Source: Acidovorax_G lacteus (GTDB taxonomy: Bacteria; Pseudomonadota; Gammaproteobacteria; Burkholderiales; Burkholderiaceae_C). Taken from it: DNA of 64,000 nucleotides. Positions 43,811 to 52,890 of the stretch are shown piece after piece. A program made the position numbers and the translations under genes. The stretch spans positions 701,647 to 765,646 of the forward strand of contig NZ_BAABEX010000007.1 of NCBI RefSeq assembly GCF_039540375.1, written 5' to 3'. The notes beneath the pieces are model-generated. The model saw nothing but the letters and a program-made list of their open reading frames with translations. It was not told where the DNA came from and did no database searches. Numbering within the stretch: the first letter of the stretch is position 1; every line of letters starts with the position of its first letter.

Positions 43811-44242
43811 TCAGTCGGTCGAGATCCTGCGCAGGTCGTGCGTGCTGCGCCCGTCCACCGGCAGGCGCTTGACGTACTTGAAGGTGCCGGTGGCATGGCA
43901 GCACAGCCGGCCCTCGGCGTCGTAGACGCTGCCTTCGGTGAACGCCATGGTGGCCGTGCGGTGCAGCAGCCGCCCCCGCGCCACCAGCGGCCCGCGCGCG
44001 GGCTGCAGAAAGCTGGTCTTCATTTCGATGGTGACCACGCCCATGTCGGGCGTGATGCTGCGGGCTGCCGTGGCCATGGTCACGTCCAGCAGCGTCATCG
44101 ACGCCCCGCCGTGCGTGACCGAAAACGAGTTCAGGTGCTCGGGCCGGGCCTCGTAGCGCAGCTCCGACTCGCCGCCCTCCATGCGGTGCAGCGTGAAGCC
44201 CAGGTGGCTCACGAACGGGATCTCGACACCAAAACTCAACAC
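43811..44242 (-). CDS. PaaI-type hotdog thioesterase
   Basis: A 143-residue hotdog-fold thioesterase likely to hydrolyse acyl-CoA. The HGG-containing helix reads FSVTHGGASMTLLDVTMAT (about residues 39-57), with VTIEMKTSFLQPARGPLVAR and GRLCCHATGTFKYV as the following strands. It lies within the beta-oxidation gene region, so it may release free CoA from stalled acyl-CoA intermediates. Confidence 0.9.
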   Translation of the reverse strand: MLSFGVEIPFVSHLGFTLHRMEGGESELRYEARPEHLNSFSVTHGGASMTLLDVTMATAARSITPDMGVVTIEMKTSFLQPARGPLVARGRLLHRTATMAFTEGSVYDAEGRLCCHATGTFKYVKRLPVDGRSTHDLRRISTD

Positions 44243-44297
44243 GGCAGCTTCCTTCTTGGATCACGGGGGTCGATAGGCTACGCCCCCGTCAGGGCAG

Positions 44298-44397
44298 CCG
44301 AGCAAGGGCCGCCCCGCAGCGAGGGCTGCGTCCCCCTTCCCGAAGCGCGCCAGCGCTTCGAGAGAAGGGGGAAGGCGTGCAGCGCCTCAGGGGGTTG
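44298..44397 (-). repeat. Family-2 GC-rich dispersed repeat, copy 3
   Basis: About 100 bp nearly identical to copy 1. On the minus strand CCCCCTGAGGCGCTGCACGC is followed by CTTCCCCC, a hairpin CGAAGCGCTGGCGCGCTTCG and the GC-rich tail. It lies 8 bp after the stop of the SDR gene at 44.4-45.2 kb. Confidence 0.8.
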
Positions 44398-44405
44398 TAC
44401 CCCAG

Positions 44406-45200
44406 TCACCCCCCCGTCACCACGCTCACGCCGCCATCCACCGCCAGCCACTGGCCGGTGATGTGCTTGCCCGCGTCGCTTGCATACAGCAGGCACAGGC
44501 CCTTGAGGTCTTCGTCGTCGCCCAGGCGGCCCAGCGGAGCGCCGGCCTTGAGCTTGTCTTCACCCAGGGCTTTGAGCGTGCCTACCGTCATCTTGCTCGG
44601 GAAGAAGCCCGGGCAGATCGCGTTGACGCGGATGCCGTACTTGCCCCATTCGGCCGCCAGCGCCCGCGTGAAGTTGATCACCGCGCCCTTGGAGGTGTTG
44701 TAGGCAATGGTGTTCATGCCGCTGGGGTTGCCGCCCAGGCCGGCGATGGAGGCCACGTTGATGATGCTGCCGTGCTTGCGCGCGATCATGCTGTGCTTGG
44801 CGATGTGCTGGCTCAGGATGAAGTAGCCGCGCACGTTGAGGTTCATCACCTTGTCCCAGGCGTCCACCGGGTGGTCTTCGGCCGGGGCGCCCCAGGCGGC
44901 ACCGGCGTTGTTGACCAGGATGTCCACGCCGCCCAGGCGCTGCAGCGTCTCGTCGGCCAGGCGGCGAATGTCGTCTTCGCGCGCGCAGTCGGCGGCGATC
45001 CACTGGGCGTCGATGCCGGCGGCCTTGAGTTCAGCGGCGGCTTCCTCCAGGTCTTCGGCCTTGCGCGAACTCAGCATCACGCGGGCACCAGCCTCGCCCA
45101 GCGCGTGGGCCAGTTGCAGGCCCAGGCCGCGCGAGCCGCCGGTGACGAGGGCCGTCTTGCCCTTGAGGTCGAAGAGTTGCTGGATGGTGCGATGGGTCAT
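44406..45200 (-). CDS. Short-chain dehydrogenase/reductase (FabG/RhlG-like)
   Basis: A 264-residue classical SDR. The cofactor motif is VTGGSRGLGLQLAHALGEAG (about residues 20-39), then NNAGAAWGAP, the active-site Ser in INVASIAGLGG and YNTSK (Tyr, Lys), and PGFFPSKMT. C-terminal ITGQWLAVDGGVSV is the usual SDR end. In this neighbourhood it may reduce or oxidise a 3-hydroxyacyl or related intermediate. It is 125 bp after the small membrane protein gene. Confidence 0.9.
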   Translation of the reverse strand: MTHRTIQQLFDLKGKTALVTGGSRGLGLQLAHALGEAGARVMLSSRKAEDLEEAAAELKAAGIDAQWIAADCAREDDIRRLADETLQRLGGVDILVNNAGAAWGAPAEDHPVDAWDKVMNLNVRGYFILSQHIAKHSMIARKHGSIINVASIAGLGGNPSGMNTIAYNTSKGAVINFTRALAAEWGKYGIRVNAICPGFFPSKMTVGTLKALGEDKLKAGAPLGRLGDDEDLKGLCLLYASDAGKHITGQWLAVDGGVSVVTGG

Positions 45201-45325
45201 GGCGTGTCTCCTTGTGCCGGTTGAATTTGGGGCCCTGCCCGCGTGGCGCGCACGGCGGCCGGCGGGCATGGCGGGGTGCGCTGCATTCTGCGGTGGCGCA
45301 GCGGGTGGCGGTGTCGCCAGCGCGA

Positions 45326-45574
45326 TCAGGCGCCGGGCGGATTGCGTGGCGGCTGGGCCGGTGCGGCAGGGGTGCCGCTGCCCAGGCGCGAGCGTACCGC
45401 GATCAGCACCACGCCCACCACGGCCGCCACGGCCCCGGCCACGCCCAGCGACCAGCCCTGCGCCGGGCTCTCGCGCCCGGTGGCAATGCCCAGCACCAGC
45501 GTGAGCAGGCCGCCGTAAATCAGCACCCAGATCAGGCGGTGCAGCCACTGCCAGCGGTCGGCGGGTGCGGGCAT
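45326..45574 (-). CDS. Small membrane protein, two predicted helices
   Basis: An 82-residue protein, not recognised. It has two hydrophobic helices, ~13-31 (IWVLIYGGLLTLVLGIATG) and ~40-60 (WSLGVAGAVAAVVGVVLIAV), and a Pro/Ala-rich tail. Its ATG shares TGATG with the acyl-CoA dehydrogenase stop, the same coupling seen across the window, which supports a real gene. Possibly a helper of a membrane-linked step; function unknown. Confidence 0.65.
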   Translation of the reverse strand: MPAPADRWQWLHRLIWVLIYGGLLTLVLGIATGRESPAQGWSLGVAGAVAAVVGVVLIAVRSRLGSGTPAAPAQPPRNPPGA

Positions 45575-47427
45575 CAGAAGGCCTCCTCGGGGAAGTCGGC
45601 GCAGGTCGGGTCGCGCTGGCTCACCACCTGCAGCCAGGCGCCGATCTTGGGCAGCTCGTAATGGAAGAAGTACTGCGCCGCGCCCAGGCGGCCCTGGCTG
45701 GCGGGCTGCGCGGTGGCTTCATCTTGGCCCAGCGTGGCCAGCGCCACATCCAGCCACACCCAGGCCAGCACCGTGTGCCCAAAGGCCTGCATGTAGGGCA
45801 CGGCGTTGGCCAGTGCCTCGGCCGGCTGGCCCGTGGCCCAGGCGGCCTTGGTGGCTGCGCCCACCTGCTGCAGCGCACCGGCCAGCGCGTTGGCCTGTGC
45901 GGCCAGGCGCGGCACCTGCAGCGCGCGCTGCACCGTCGCGTTGATGCGGCCGGCCAGCAGTGTGAGGCCGCGGCCGTTCTCCATCAGCACCTTGCGGCCC
46001 AGCAAGTCCATGGCCTGGATGCCGTGTGTGCCCTCGTGGATCATGTTAAGGCGGTTGTCGCGCCAGTACTGCTCCACCGCGAAGTCGCGCGTGTAGCCGT
46101 AGCCGCCGTGCACCTGGATCGCCAGGCTGTTGGCCTCCAGGCACCACTCGCTGGGCCAGCTCTTGGCAATGGGCGTGAGCACTTCGAGCAGCAGGCGCGC
46201 CTCGTCGGCGGCGGCGGCATCGCCGGTGTGCATTTCATCGACCAGGCGGGCGCAGTACAGGTTGAGCGCGAGCGCGCCTTCGCCGTACGCTTTTTGCGCC
46301 AGCAGCATGCGCTTGACGTCGGCGTGCTCGATGATGCGCACGGGCGGCTTCTCGGCGTCTTTCACCACGGCGGCAGCGCCGTCTTTGGGCCCCTGCACGG
46401 GGCGGCCCTGCGGGCGGTTCTTGGCGTAGTCCAGGCTGGCGTAGTAGCCGGCCAGGCCCAGCATGGTGGCGGCCATGCCCACGCCGATGCGAGCCTCGTT
46501 CATCATGTGGAACATGCAGGCCAGGCCCTTGCCCGGCTGGCCCACCAGGTAGCCCACGGCACCGGCCTCGCCGCCCACGGGGTACTTGCCTTCGCCAAAG
46601 TTGAGCAAGGTGTTCGTGGTGCCGCGCCAGCCCAGCTTGTGGTTCAGGCCGGCCAGCGCCACGTCGTTGCGCACGCCGGTCAGTTTGCCTTCGGTGTCCA
46701 CCAGCTTTTTGGGCACGATAAACAGCGAGATGCCCTTGGTGCCCGGCACCAGTTTGCCGTCGGGCCCGGGGATCTTGGCCAGCACCAGGTGGATGATGTT
46801 CTCGGTGAGTTCGTGCTCGCCGGCCGAGATCCACATCTTGTTGCCCTTGAGGCGGTAGCGGGGGCCCAGCGGGTCGCTGGCGTAATCGGCACCATCGGGC
46901 ACTGCACGGGTGGCGATGTCCGACAGCGACGAGCCCGCCTGGGGTTCCGACAGGCACATGGTGCCCGAGAAGCGGCCCGAAAACTCGTTGAGCGCGAACA
47001 CCTGCTTTTGCAACTCGGTGCCGTGTGCCATTAGCAGGTTGGCGTTGCCCACGGTGAGCAGGCCCGAGCCGATGCTGACCGAGGCCAGGCCGAAAAAGCT
47101 GTTGGCCGCGGCTTCCACGGTGTAAGGCAGCTGCATGCCGCCAATGTCGTAGTCCTGCGCTGCGCTGAGCATGCCCGACTCGGCATAGGCCTTCTGCGCA
47201 TCGTGCGTGCAGGCTGGCAGGATGACCTTTTCACCGTCGAAATGCGGCTCCTGCGTGTCCACCGTGCGGTTGAAGGGCGCGTATTTTTCGCGCGCGATGC
47301 GTTCGCAGGTGCCGAGCACCGCATCGAAGGTTTCGCGCGAATGGTCGGCAAAGCGCGGACGCTGCTGCAGCGTCTCGGCCTGCAGCCATTGGTAGAGCAG
47401 GAATTCGAGGGTGGGACGCAGACTCAT
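45574..47427 (-). CDS. Acyl-CoA dehydrogenase with extended C-terminal domain
   Basis: A 617-residue FAD enzyme introducing the alpha,beta double bond of acyl-CoA. Blocks in order: SGTMCLSEPQAGSSLSDIAT (FAD/substrate, ~residue 152), RYRLKGNKMWISAGEHELTE, IGVGMAATMLGLAGYYAS, VHGGYGYTRDFAVEQYWRDN and NMIHEGTHGIQAMDLLGRK with the catalytic Glu. The C-terminal ~120 residues form the extra helical domain of the long ACAD class. It lies downstream of the thiolase gene, with copy G of the palindromic element between. Confidence 0.93.
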   Translation of the reverse strand: MSLRPTLEFLLYQWLQAETLQQRPRFADHSRETFDAVLGTCERIAREKYAPFNRTVDTQEPHFDGEKVILPACTHDAQKAYAESGMLSAAQDYDIGGMQLPYTVEAAANSFFGLASVSIGSGLLTVGNANLLMAHGTELQKQVFALNEFSGRFSGTMCLSEPQAGSSLSDIATRAVPDGADYASDPLGPRYRLKGNKMWISAGEHELTENIIHLVLAKIPGPDGKLVPGTKGISLFIVPKKLVDTEGKLTGVRNDVALAGLNHKLGWRGTTNTLLNFGEGKYPVGGEAGAVGYLVGQPGKGLACMFHMMNEARIGVGMAATMLGLAGYYASLDYAKNRPQGRPVQGPKDGAAAVVKDAEKPPVRIIEHADVKRMLLAQKAYGEGALALNLYCARLVDEMHTGDAAAADEARLLLEVLTPIAKSWPSEWCLEANSLAIQVHGGYGYTRDFAVEQYWRDNRLNMIHEGTHGIQAMDLLGRKVLMENGRGLTLLAGRINATVQRALQVPRLAAQANALAGALQQVGAATKAAWATGQPAEALANAVPYMQAFGHTVLAWVWLDVALATLGQDEATAQPASQGRLGAAQYFFHYELPKIGAWLQVVSQRDPTCADFPEEAF

Positions 47428-47440
47428 GGCAGTTCAGGCA

Positions 47441-47498
47441 AAAAAAGGCTGCTGGCGCTTCAAAACCAAGCACGAGCAGCTATCAAAACAAGAGCATC
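47441..47498. repeat. Palindromic dispersed element, copy G
   Basis: GGCTGCTGGCGCTT (47447-47460) pairs with AAGCACGAGCAGC (47468-47480) with two non-Watson-Crick positions. The right half is AGCTATCAAAACAAGAGCAT. It lies in the 139-bp gap between the acyl-CoA dehydrogenase start and the thiolase stop. Confidence 0.75.
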
Positions 47499-47566
47499 CG
47501 GTGGCGCTGCCGGCCTACCGGTAGCGCCACCAGGGCGACAGGCCCGGTCACCCGGGCCCGCGGTGC

Positions 47567-48742
<1,176 letters not shown>

Positions 48743-48776
48743 GTGAATTCCTTGGTTCGGTAGATCGTGGCGCGGA

Positions 48777-50876
48777 TTACTGGAATGCCTTGCCTTCGGC
48801 GGCCAGCTTGGCCAGCAGCGGTGCAGGGGTCCAGGCGCGGGCGTCGTCGAGCGGGTTCTTGGCGAAGCGCTTCATCGACTCGACCACGTTGAACAGGCCC
48901 ACTTCGCTGGCGTAATGCATGGGGCCGCCGCGGTGGATGGGGAAGCCGTAGCCCGTCAGGTACACCATGTCGATGTCGCCCGACTTGCTGGCGATGCCCT
49001 CTTCCAGGATCTTGGCGCCTTCGTTCACCAGTGCGTACACCAGGCGCTGCACGATCTCTTCGTCCGACACCTTGCGCGGCGTGACGCCCAGCGCCTTGCG
49101 GTGGTCTTCGATCATCTTGTTCACCACGTCGCTCGGGATCGCGTCGCGCTTGCCCGCCTGGTAGTCGTACCAGCCAGCGCCCGTCTTCTGGCCAAAGCGG
49201 CCCATTTCGCACAGCAGGTCGGCGGTCTTGCTGTACTTCATGTCGGGCTGCTCGACCGCCCGGCGCTTGCGGATCGCCCAGCCAATGTCGTTGCCGGCCA
49301 GGTCGCCCATGCGGAACGGGCCCATCGCGAAGCCGAACTTCTCGATGGCCTTGTCCACCTGCTGCGGCGTGCAGCCTTCGTCGAGCAGGAAGCCCGCTTG
49401 CTGGCTGTAGCGCTCGATCATGCGGTTGCCGATGAAGCCGTCGCACACACCCGACACCACAGCGGTCTTCTTGATCTTCTTGGCAATCGCCATGACGGTG
49501 GCCAGCACGTCCTTGGCCGTTGCCTTGCCGCGCACCACTTCGAGCAGCTTCATCACGTTGGCCGGGCTGAAGAAGTGCATGCCCACCACGTCCTGCGGGC
49601 GCTTGGTGAACGAGGCGATCTGGTCCACGTCCAGCGTGGAGGTGTTGGAGGCCAGGATCGCGCCGGGCTTGGCCACGGCGTCGAGTTGCTTGAACACGGC
49701 TTCTTTGACGCCCATCTCTTCGAACACGGCCTCAATCACGAGGTCCACGTCCTTGAGGTCGTCGTAGCTCAGCGTGGTGCTCAGCAGCGCCATGCGCTGT
49801 TCGTACTTCTCTTGCTTGAGCTTGCCCTTCTTGACCTGGGCTTCGTAGTTCTTGCGGATCGTGGCCACGCCGCGGTCCAGGGCCTCCTGCTTGGTCTCCA
49901 GGATGGTGACCGGGATGCCCGCGTTCAGGAAGTTCATCGAGATGCCGCCGCCCATGGTGCCGGCACCGATCACGCCCACCTTTTGCACATCGCGCTTGGG
50001 GGTGTCCGAAGGCACATCGGGGATCTTGCTGGCCGCACGCTCGGCCAGGAACAGGTGGCGCAGCGCGCGGGATTCGGGCGTCCACATCAGGTTGATGAAC
50101 AGCTCACGCTCAAAGGCCAGGCCGTCGGCAAACTTGCGCTTGGTGGCGGCCTCGACGGCGTCCACGCACTTGGCGGGGGCCGGGAAGTTCTTGGCCATGC
50201 CCTTGACCATGTTGCGCGCGAACTGGAAGTACGCGTCGCCCTCGGGGTGCTTGCAGGGCAGGTTGCGCACCAAGGGCAGCGGGCGCACATCGGCCACGCT
50301 CTTGGCAAACGCCAGGGCCTCGGCAGCCAGCGACTCGGCGGATGCGGCCATCTTGTCGAACAGCTTCTGGCCGGGCACGGCGCCGATCATTTCGCTCTTG
50401 ACGGGCTCGCCGCTCACGATCATGTTGAGCGCAGCTTCCACGCCCACCACGCGCGGCAGGCGCTGCGTGCCACCGGCACCCGGCAGGATGCCCAGCTTGA
50501 CTTCGGGCAGCGCCACGCTGCAGCCGGGGGCTGCAATGCGGTAGTGGCAACCCAGGGCCAGTTCCAGACCGCCGCCCATGCACACCGAGTGGATCGCGGC
50601 CACGACCGGCTTGCCGGCGTTTTCCACGGCGTTGATCACCGAGTGCAGGTTCGGCTCCTGCAGCGACTTGTCGGTGCCGAATTCCTTGATGTCGGCGCCG
50701 CCCGAAAAAGCGCCGCCGGCGCCGGTGATCACGATCGCCTTGACGGCAGCATCGGCTTCGGCCTTGGCCAGTCCGTCGACGATGCCCTGGCGGGTCGAGA
50801 GGCCCAGCCCGTTGACGGGCGGATTGGCCAGGGTGATCACGGCAACGTCGCCGTGGACTTGGTATTCAGCGGTCAT
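48777..50876 (-). CDS. fadJ: Bifunctional enoyl-CoA hydratase / 3-hydroxyacyl-CoA dehydrogenase
   Basis: A 699-residue FadB/FadJ-type enzyme. Residues ~1-190 are a crotonase domain with the oxyanion GAFSGGADIKEF and Glu residues in CMGGGLELALG (Glu105) and LPEVKLGILPGAGGTQRLP (Glu125). The NAD-binding motif VGVIGAGTMGGGIS lies at ~300-313 and the catalytic His is in VGMHFFSPANVMKLLEVV. Two C-terminal 3HCDH domains follow (GFIGNRMIERYSQQAG; GYGFPIHRGGPMHYA). It heads the thiolase/acyl-CoA dehydrogenase transcript; an inverted repeat lies ~80 bp upstream. FadB versus FadJ cannot be decided by eye. Confidence 0.93.
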   Translation of the reverse strand: MTAEYQVHGDVAVITLANPPVNGLGLSTRQGIVDGLAKAEADAAVKAIVITGAGGAFSGGADIKEFGTDKSLQEPNLHSVINAVENAGKPVVAAIHSVCMGGGLELALGCHYRIAAPGCSVALPEVKLGILPGAGGTQRLPRVVGVEAALNMIVSGEPVKSEMIGAVPGQKLFDKMAASAESLAAEALAFAKSVADVRPLPLVRNLPCKHPEGDAYFQFARNMVKGMAKNFPAPAKCVDAVEAATKRKFADGLAFERELFINLMWTPESRALRHLFLAERAASKIPDVPSDTPKRDVQKVGVIGAGTMGGGISMNFLNAGIPVTILETKQEALDRGVATIRKNYEAQVKKGKLKQEKYEQRMALLSTTLSYDDLKDVDLVIEAVFEEMGVKEAVFKQLDAVAKPGAILASNTSTLDVDQIASFTKRPQDVVGMHFFSPANVMKLLEVVRGKATAKDVLATVMAIAKKIKKTAVVSGVCDGFIGNRMIERYSQQAGFLLDEGCTPQQVDKAIEKFGFAMGPFRMGDLAGNDIGWAIRKRRAVEQPDMKYSKTADLLCEMGRFGQKTGAGWYDYQAGKRDAIPSDVVNKMIEDHRKALGVTPRKVSDEEIVQRLVYALVNEGAKILEEGIASKSGDIDMVYLTGYGFPIHRGGPMHYASEVGLFNVVESMKRFAKNPLDDARAWTPAPLLAKLAAEGKAFQ

Positions 50877-51404
50877 GCTGGTGTTCCTTGTGAAGTGAAA
50901 AAGAACGGTCGTGCGTTTTTGATTGTAGGGAGTTCAAGTGCCTTGAACACCCCGTTTTGTCCCGCTTGGGACAAAGAGCCAGCCGCCCCTCGCTGCGGCG
51001 CAGCAAAACCCCGGGAAAGTCCTGAGCGCCCAGGACCATCAAAGCCCTCAAAACCGCGGGTAAACCCGGGCATTGCCAGTGCTTTGGCGGGGATTTGGCA
51101 CCGCTGCAGGCGCGACACGCGCGAGCAGACCGGCCACCCACAGAACGCTGGGGGCAAAGCGCTTGATCGGGAGGTAGTCCGGAATGGCGGGCGCACGGCG
51201 GCGGCATACGGACGGGCGCACAGGCCTGCGCAGGGATGCATTGCAGGCGTGCAGAGGACCCAGACCGCAGTGGCACAGGCCCGAAGGGCCGATCGCCCCA
51301 GCGGGGGCTCGGGTGGGCGGCGCCATCGCGCGCGATGCGCAGCACCGCGCAAGTCCTGCCAAAGGCGCACGGCAGCGGCCCGGGGGCCACCCGCCGCGCG
51401 AGGC
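50877..51404. other. Intergenic region between livF and fadJ
   Basis: About 530 bp without a convincing gene; frames here are compositional shadows. It should contain the fadJ promoter and the end of the liv transcript. The one clear structure is the 8-bp inverted repeat at 50956-50975, listed separately. Confidence 0.5.
50956..50975. promoter_or_regulatory. Candidate operator upstream of fadJ (TTGTC-N8-GACAA)
   Basis: TTTGTCCC (50956-50963) and GGGACAAA (50968-50975) are exact inverted copies with a 4-nt spacer. Seen as TTGTC-N8-GACAA it has the same layout as the site between the acyl-CoA ligase and the Crp/Fnr-family gene. The half-site spacing fits a Crp/Fnr-type dimer. It could alternatively be a weak terminator of liv, but there is no U-run. 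Confidence 0.5.
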
Positions 51405-52100
51405 TCAGACTTCGAGCCACTCCTTGCGGATGTAGTTGTCCGCACGCAGGGCTTCGGGCGTGCCCTGGAAGACCACACTGCCGTGGCCCATCACCAGTGC
51501 CCGGTCAGAGATGGTCATCGCGATGGTGAGCTTCTGCTCGATCAGCAGCACCGACACGCCGCGGGCCTTGATCTTCTGCAGGTACTCGCCCACCAGCTCA
51601 ACGATCTTGGGCGCCAGGCCTTCGGTGGGTTCGTCGATGATGATCAGATCGGGGTCGCCCATCAGCGTGCGGCAGAGCGTGAGCATCTGCTGCTCACCGC
51701 CCGACATCACGCCCGCCTCGGTGTGCTGCCGCTCCTTGAGGCGCGGGAACATGGTGTACATGTCGTCAAACGACCAGCGGCTGCCCTTGCCCTTGCCCTT
51801 CTGCCCGAGCAGCAGGTTCTGGTGCACGGTGAGGTTGGGGAACACGTCGCGGCTTTCCGGCACATAGCCGATGCCCAGATGGGCGATCTCATAGGCCTTC
51901 TTGCCCAGCAACTGCTGGCCCTTCCATTCGATGGAGCCCTCCCAGTCGACCAAGCCCATGATGGCCTTGGCCGTGGTCGAACGGCCCGAGCCGTTGCGCC
52001 CGAGCAGCGCCACGATTTCACCGGGTTGCACTTCCATCGAAACGCCATGTAGCACATGGCTTTTGCCGTAGTAGGCGTGCAGGTTGTCGATCCGCAGCAT
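51405..52100 (-). CDS. livF: Liv-type ABC transporter ATPase (LivF)
   Basis: A 231-residue ATP-binding subunit of a branched-chain amino acid-type (HAAT family) importer. The Walker A region is LLGRNGSGRSTTAKA: the normally invariant Lys is Arg at residue 40 (codon CGT). The signature is VMSGGEQQMLTLCRTL and Walker B is LIIIDEPTEGLAP. It is 1 bp from livG. In this setting the transporter probably carries the organic acid that the neighbouring ligase and beta-oxidation enzymes use, rather than an amino acid. Confidence 0.92.
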   Translation of the reverse strand: MLRIDNLHAYYGKSHVLHGVSMEVQPGEIVALLGRNGSGRSTTAKAIMGLVDWEGSIEWKGQQLLGKKAYEIAHLGIGYVPESRDVFPNLTVHQNLLLGQKGKGKGSRWSFDDMYTMFPRLKERQHTEAGVMSGGEQQMLTLCRTLMGDPDLIIIDEPTEGLAPKIVELVGEYLQKIKARGVSVLLIEQKLTIAMTISDRALVMGHGSVVFQGTPEALRADNYIRKEWLEV

Positions 52101-52101
52101 G

Positions 52102-52890
52102 TCAATGTCCTCCCGCCTGCTGCTGGGCGATCACTGAGCCCAGGTAGGCCTCCTGCACGCGCTGGTTGGCGCGCACCTTCTCGGGCGTGTCGTAGGCAAT
52201 CACCTCGCCGTACACCACCACGGCGATCTTGTCGGCCAGGCCGAACACCACGCCCATGTCGTGCTCCACCGTGAGCAGGGTGCGGCCCTCGGTCACCTCC
52301 TTGATCAGGTGGATGAAGCGCGAGGTTTCGCTCTTGCTCATGCCCGCGGTCGGCTCGTCCAGCAGGATCACGTTGGCACCGCCGGCAATCGTGATGCCGA
52401 TCTCCAGCGCACGTTGCTCGGCGTAGGTCAGGTTCATGGCGAGGGTGTCGCGCTTCTTGTCGAGCTTGATCATCTCCATGAGCTGCTTGGCGCGCTCGTT
52501 GGCGTCGTCCAGCTTCGACAGAAAGCGCAGGAAGGTGTAGCGGTAGCCCATGCTCCACAGCACCCCGCAGCGCAGGTTCTCGAACACGCTCAGCTTGGGA
52601 AAGATGTTCGTGATCTGGAAACTGCGCGACAGCCCCATGCGGTTGATCTCAAACGGCTTCTTGCCGTCGATGCGCTGGCCGTTGAGCAGCACCTCGCCAC
52701 TGGTGGGAGCGAAGCGGCCGCTGATCAGGTTGAACAGCGTGGACTTGCCCGCACCGTTGGGCCCGATGATGGCCACCCGTTCACCGGGCGTCACCAGCAG
52801 GTTGGCGCCACGGATGATCTCGGTCTTGCCGAAGCTCTTGCGCAGGTCTCGCAGTTCGAGCGCGTATTTAGCGTTGTCCGCCATGGTCAC
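52102..52890 (-). CDS. livG: Liv-type ABC transporter ATPase (LivG)
   Basis: A 262-residue ATP-binding subunit. Walker A is canonical (IIGPNGAGKSTLFNLISG, about residues 37-54), and the family features NRMGLSRSFQITNIFPKLSV and VILLDEPTAGMSKSET are present. The C-terminal YLGSVIAQQQAGGH contains the LivG YLG end. It overlaps livM by 4 bp (ATGA). Confidence 0.95.
   Translation of the reverse strand: MTMADNAKYALELRDLRKSFGKTEIIRGANLLVTPGERVAIIGPNGAGKSTLFNLISGRFAPTSGEVLLNGQRIDGKKPFEINRMGLSRSFQITNIFPKLSVFENLRCGVLWSMGYRYTFLRFLSKLDDANERAKQLMEMIKLDKKRDTLAMNLTYAEQRALEIGITIAGGANVILLDEPTAGMSKSETSRFIHLIKEVTEGRTLLTVEHDMGVVFGLADKIAVVVYGEVIAYDTPEKVRANQRVQEAYLGSVIAQQQAGGH

Noticed and set aside
50866..51420. 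Possible gene of ~184 codons between livF and fadJ
   Set aside because: Translation is Arg/Pro/Ser/Cys-rich without motifs and both ends intrude on real genes; treated as intergenic.
48915..52052. 1045-codon open frame on the plus strand opposite fadJ and livF
   Set aside because: A long antisense frame caused by GC-rich codon bias. Its His/Gly/Val/Leu-rich translation matches no protein pattern and it lies across two well-supported genes.
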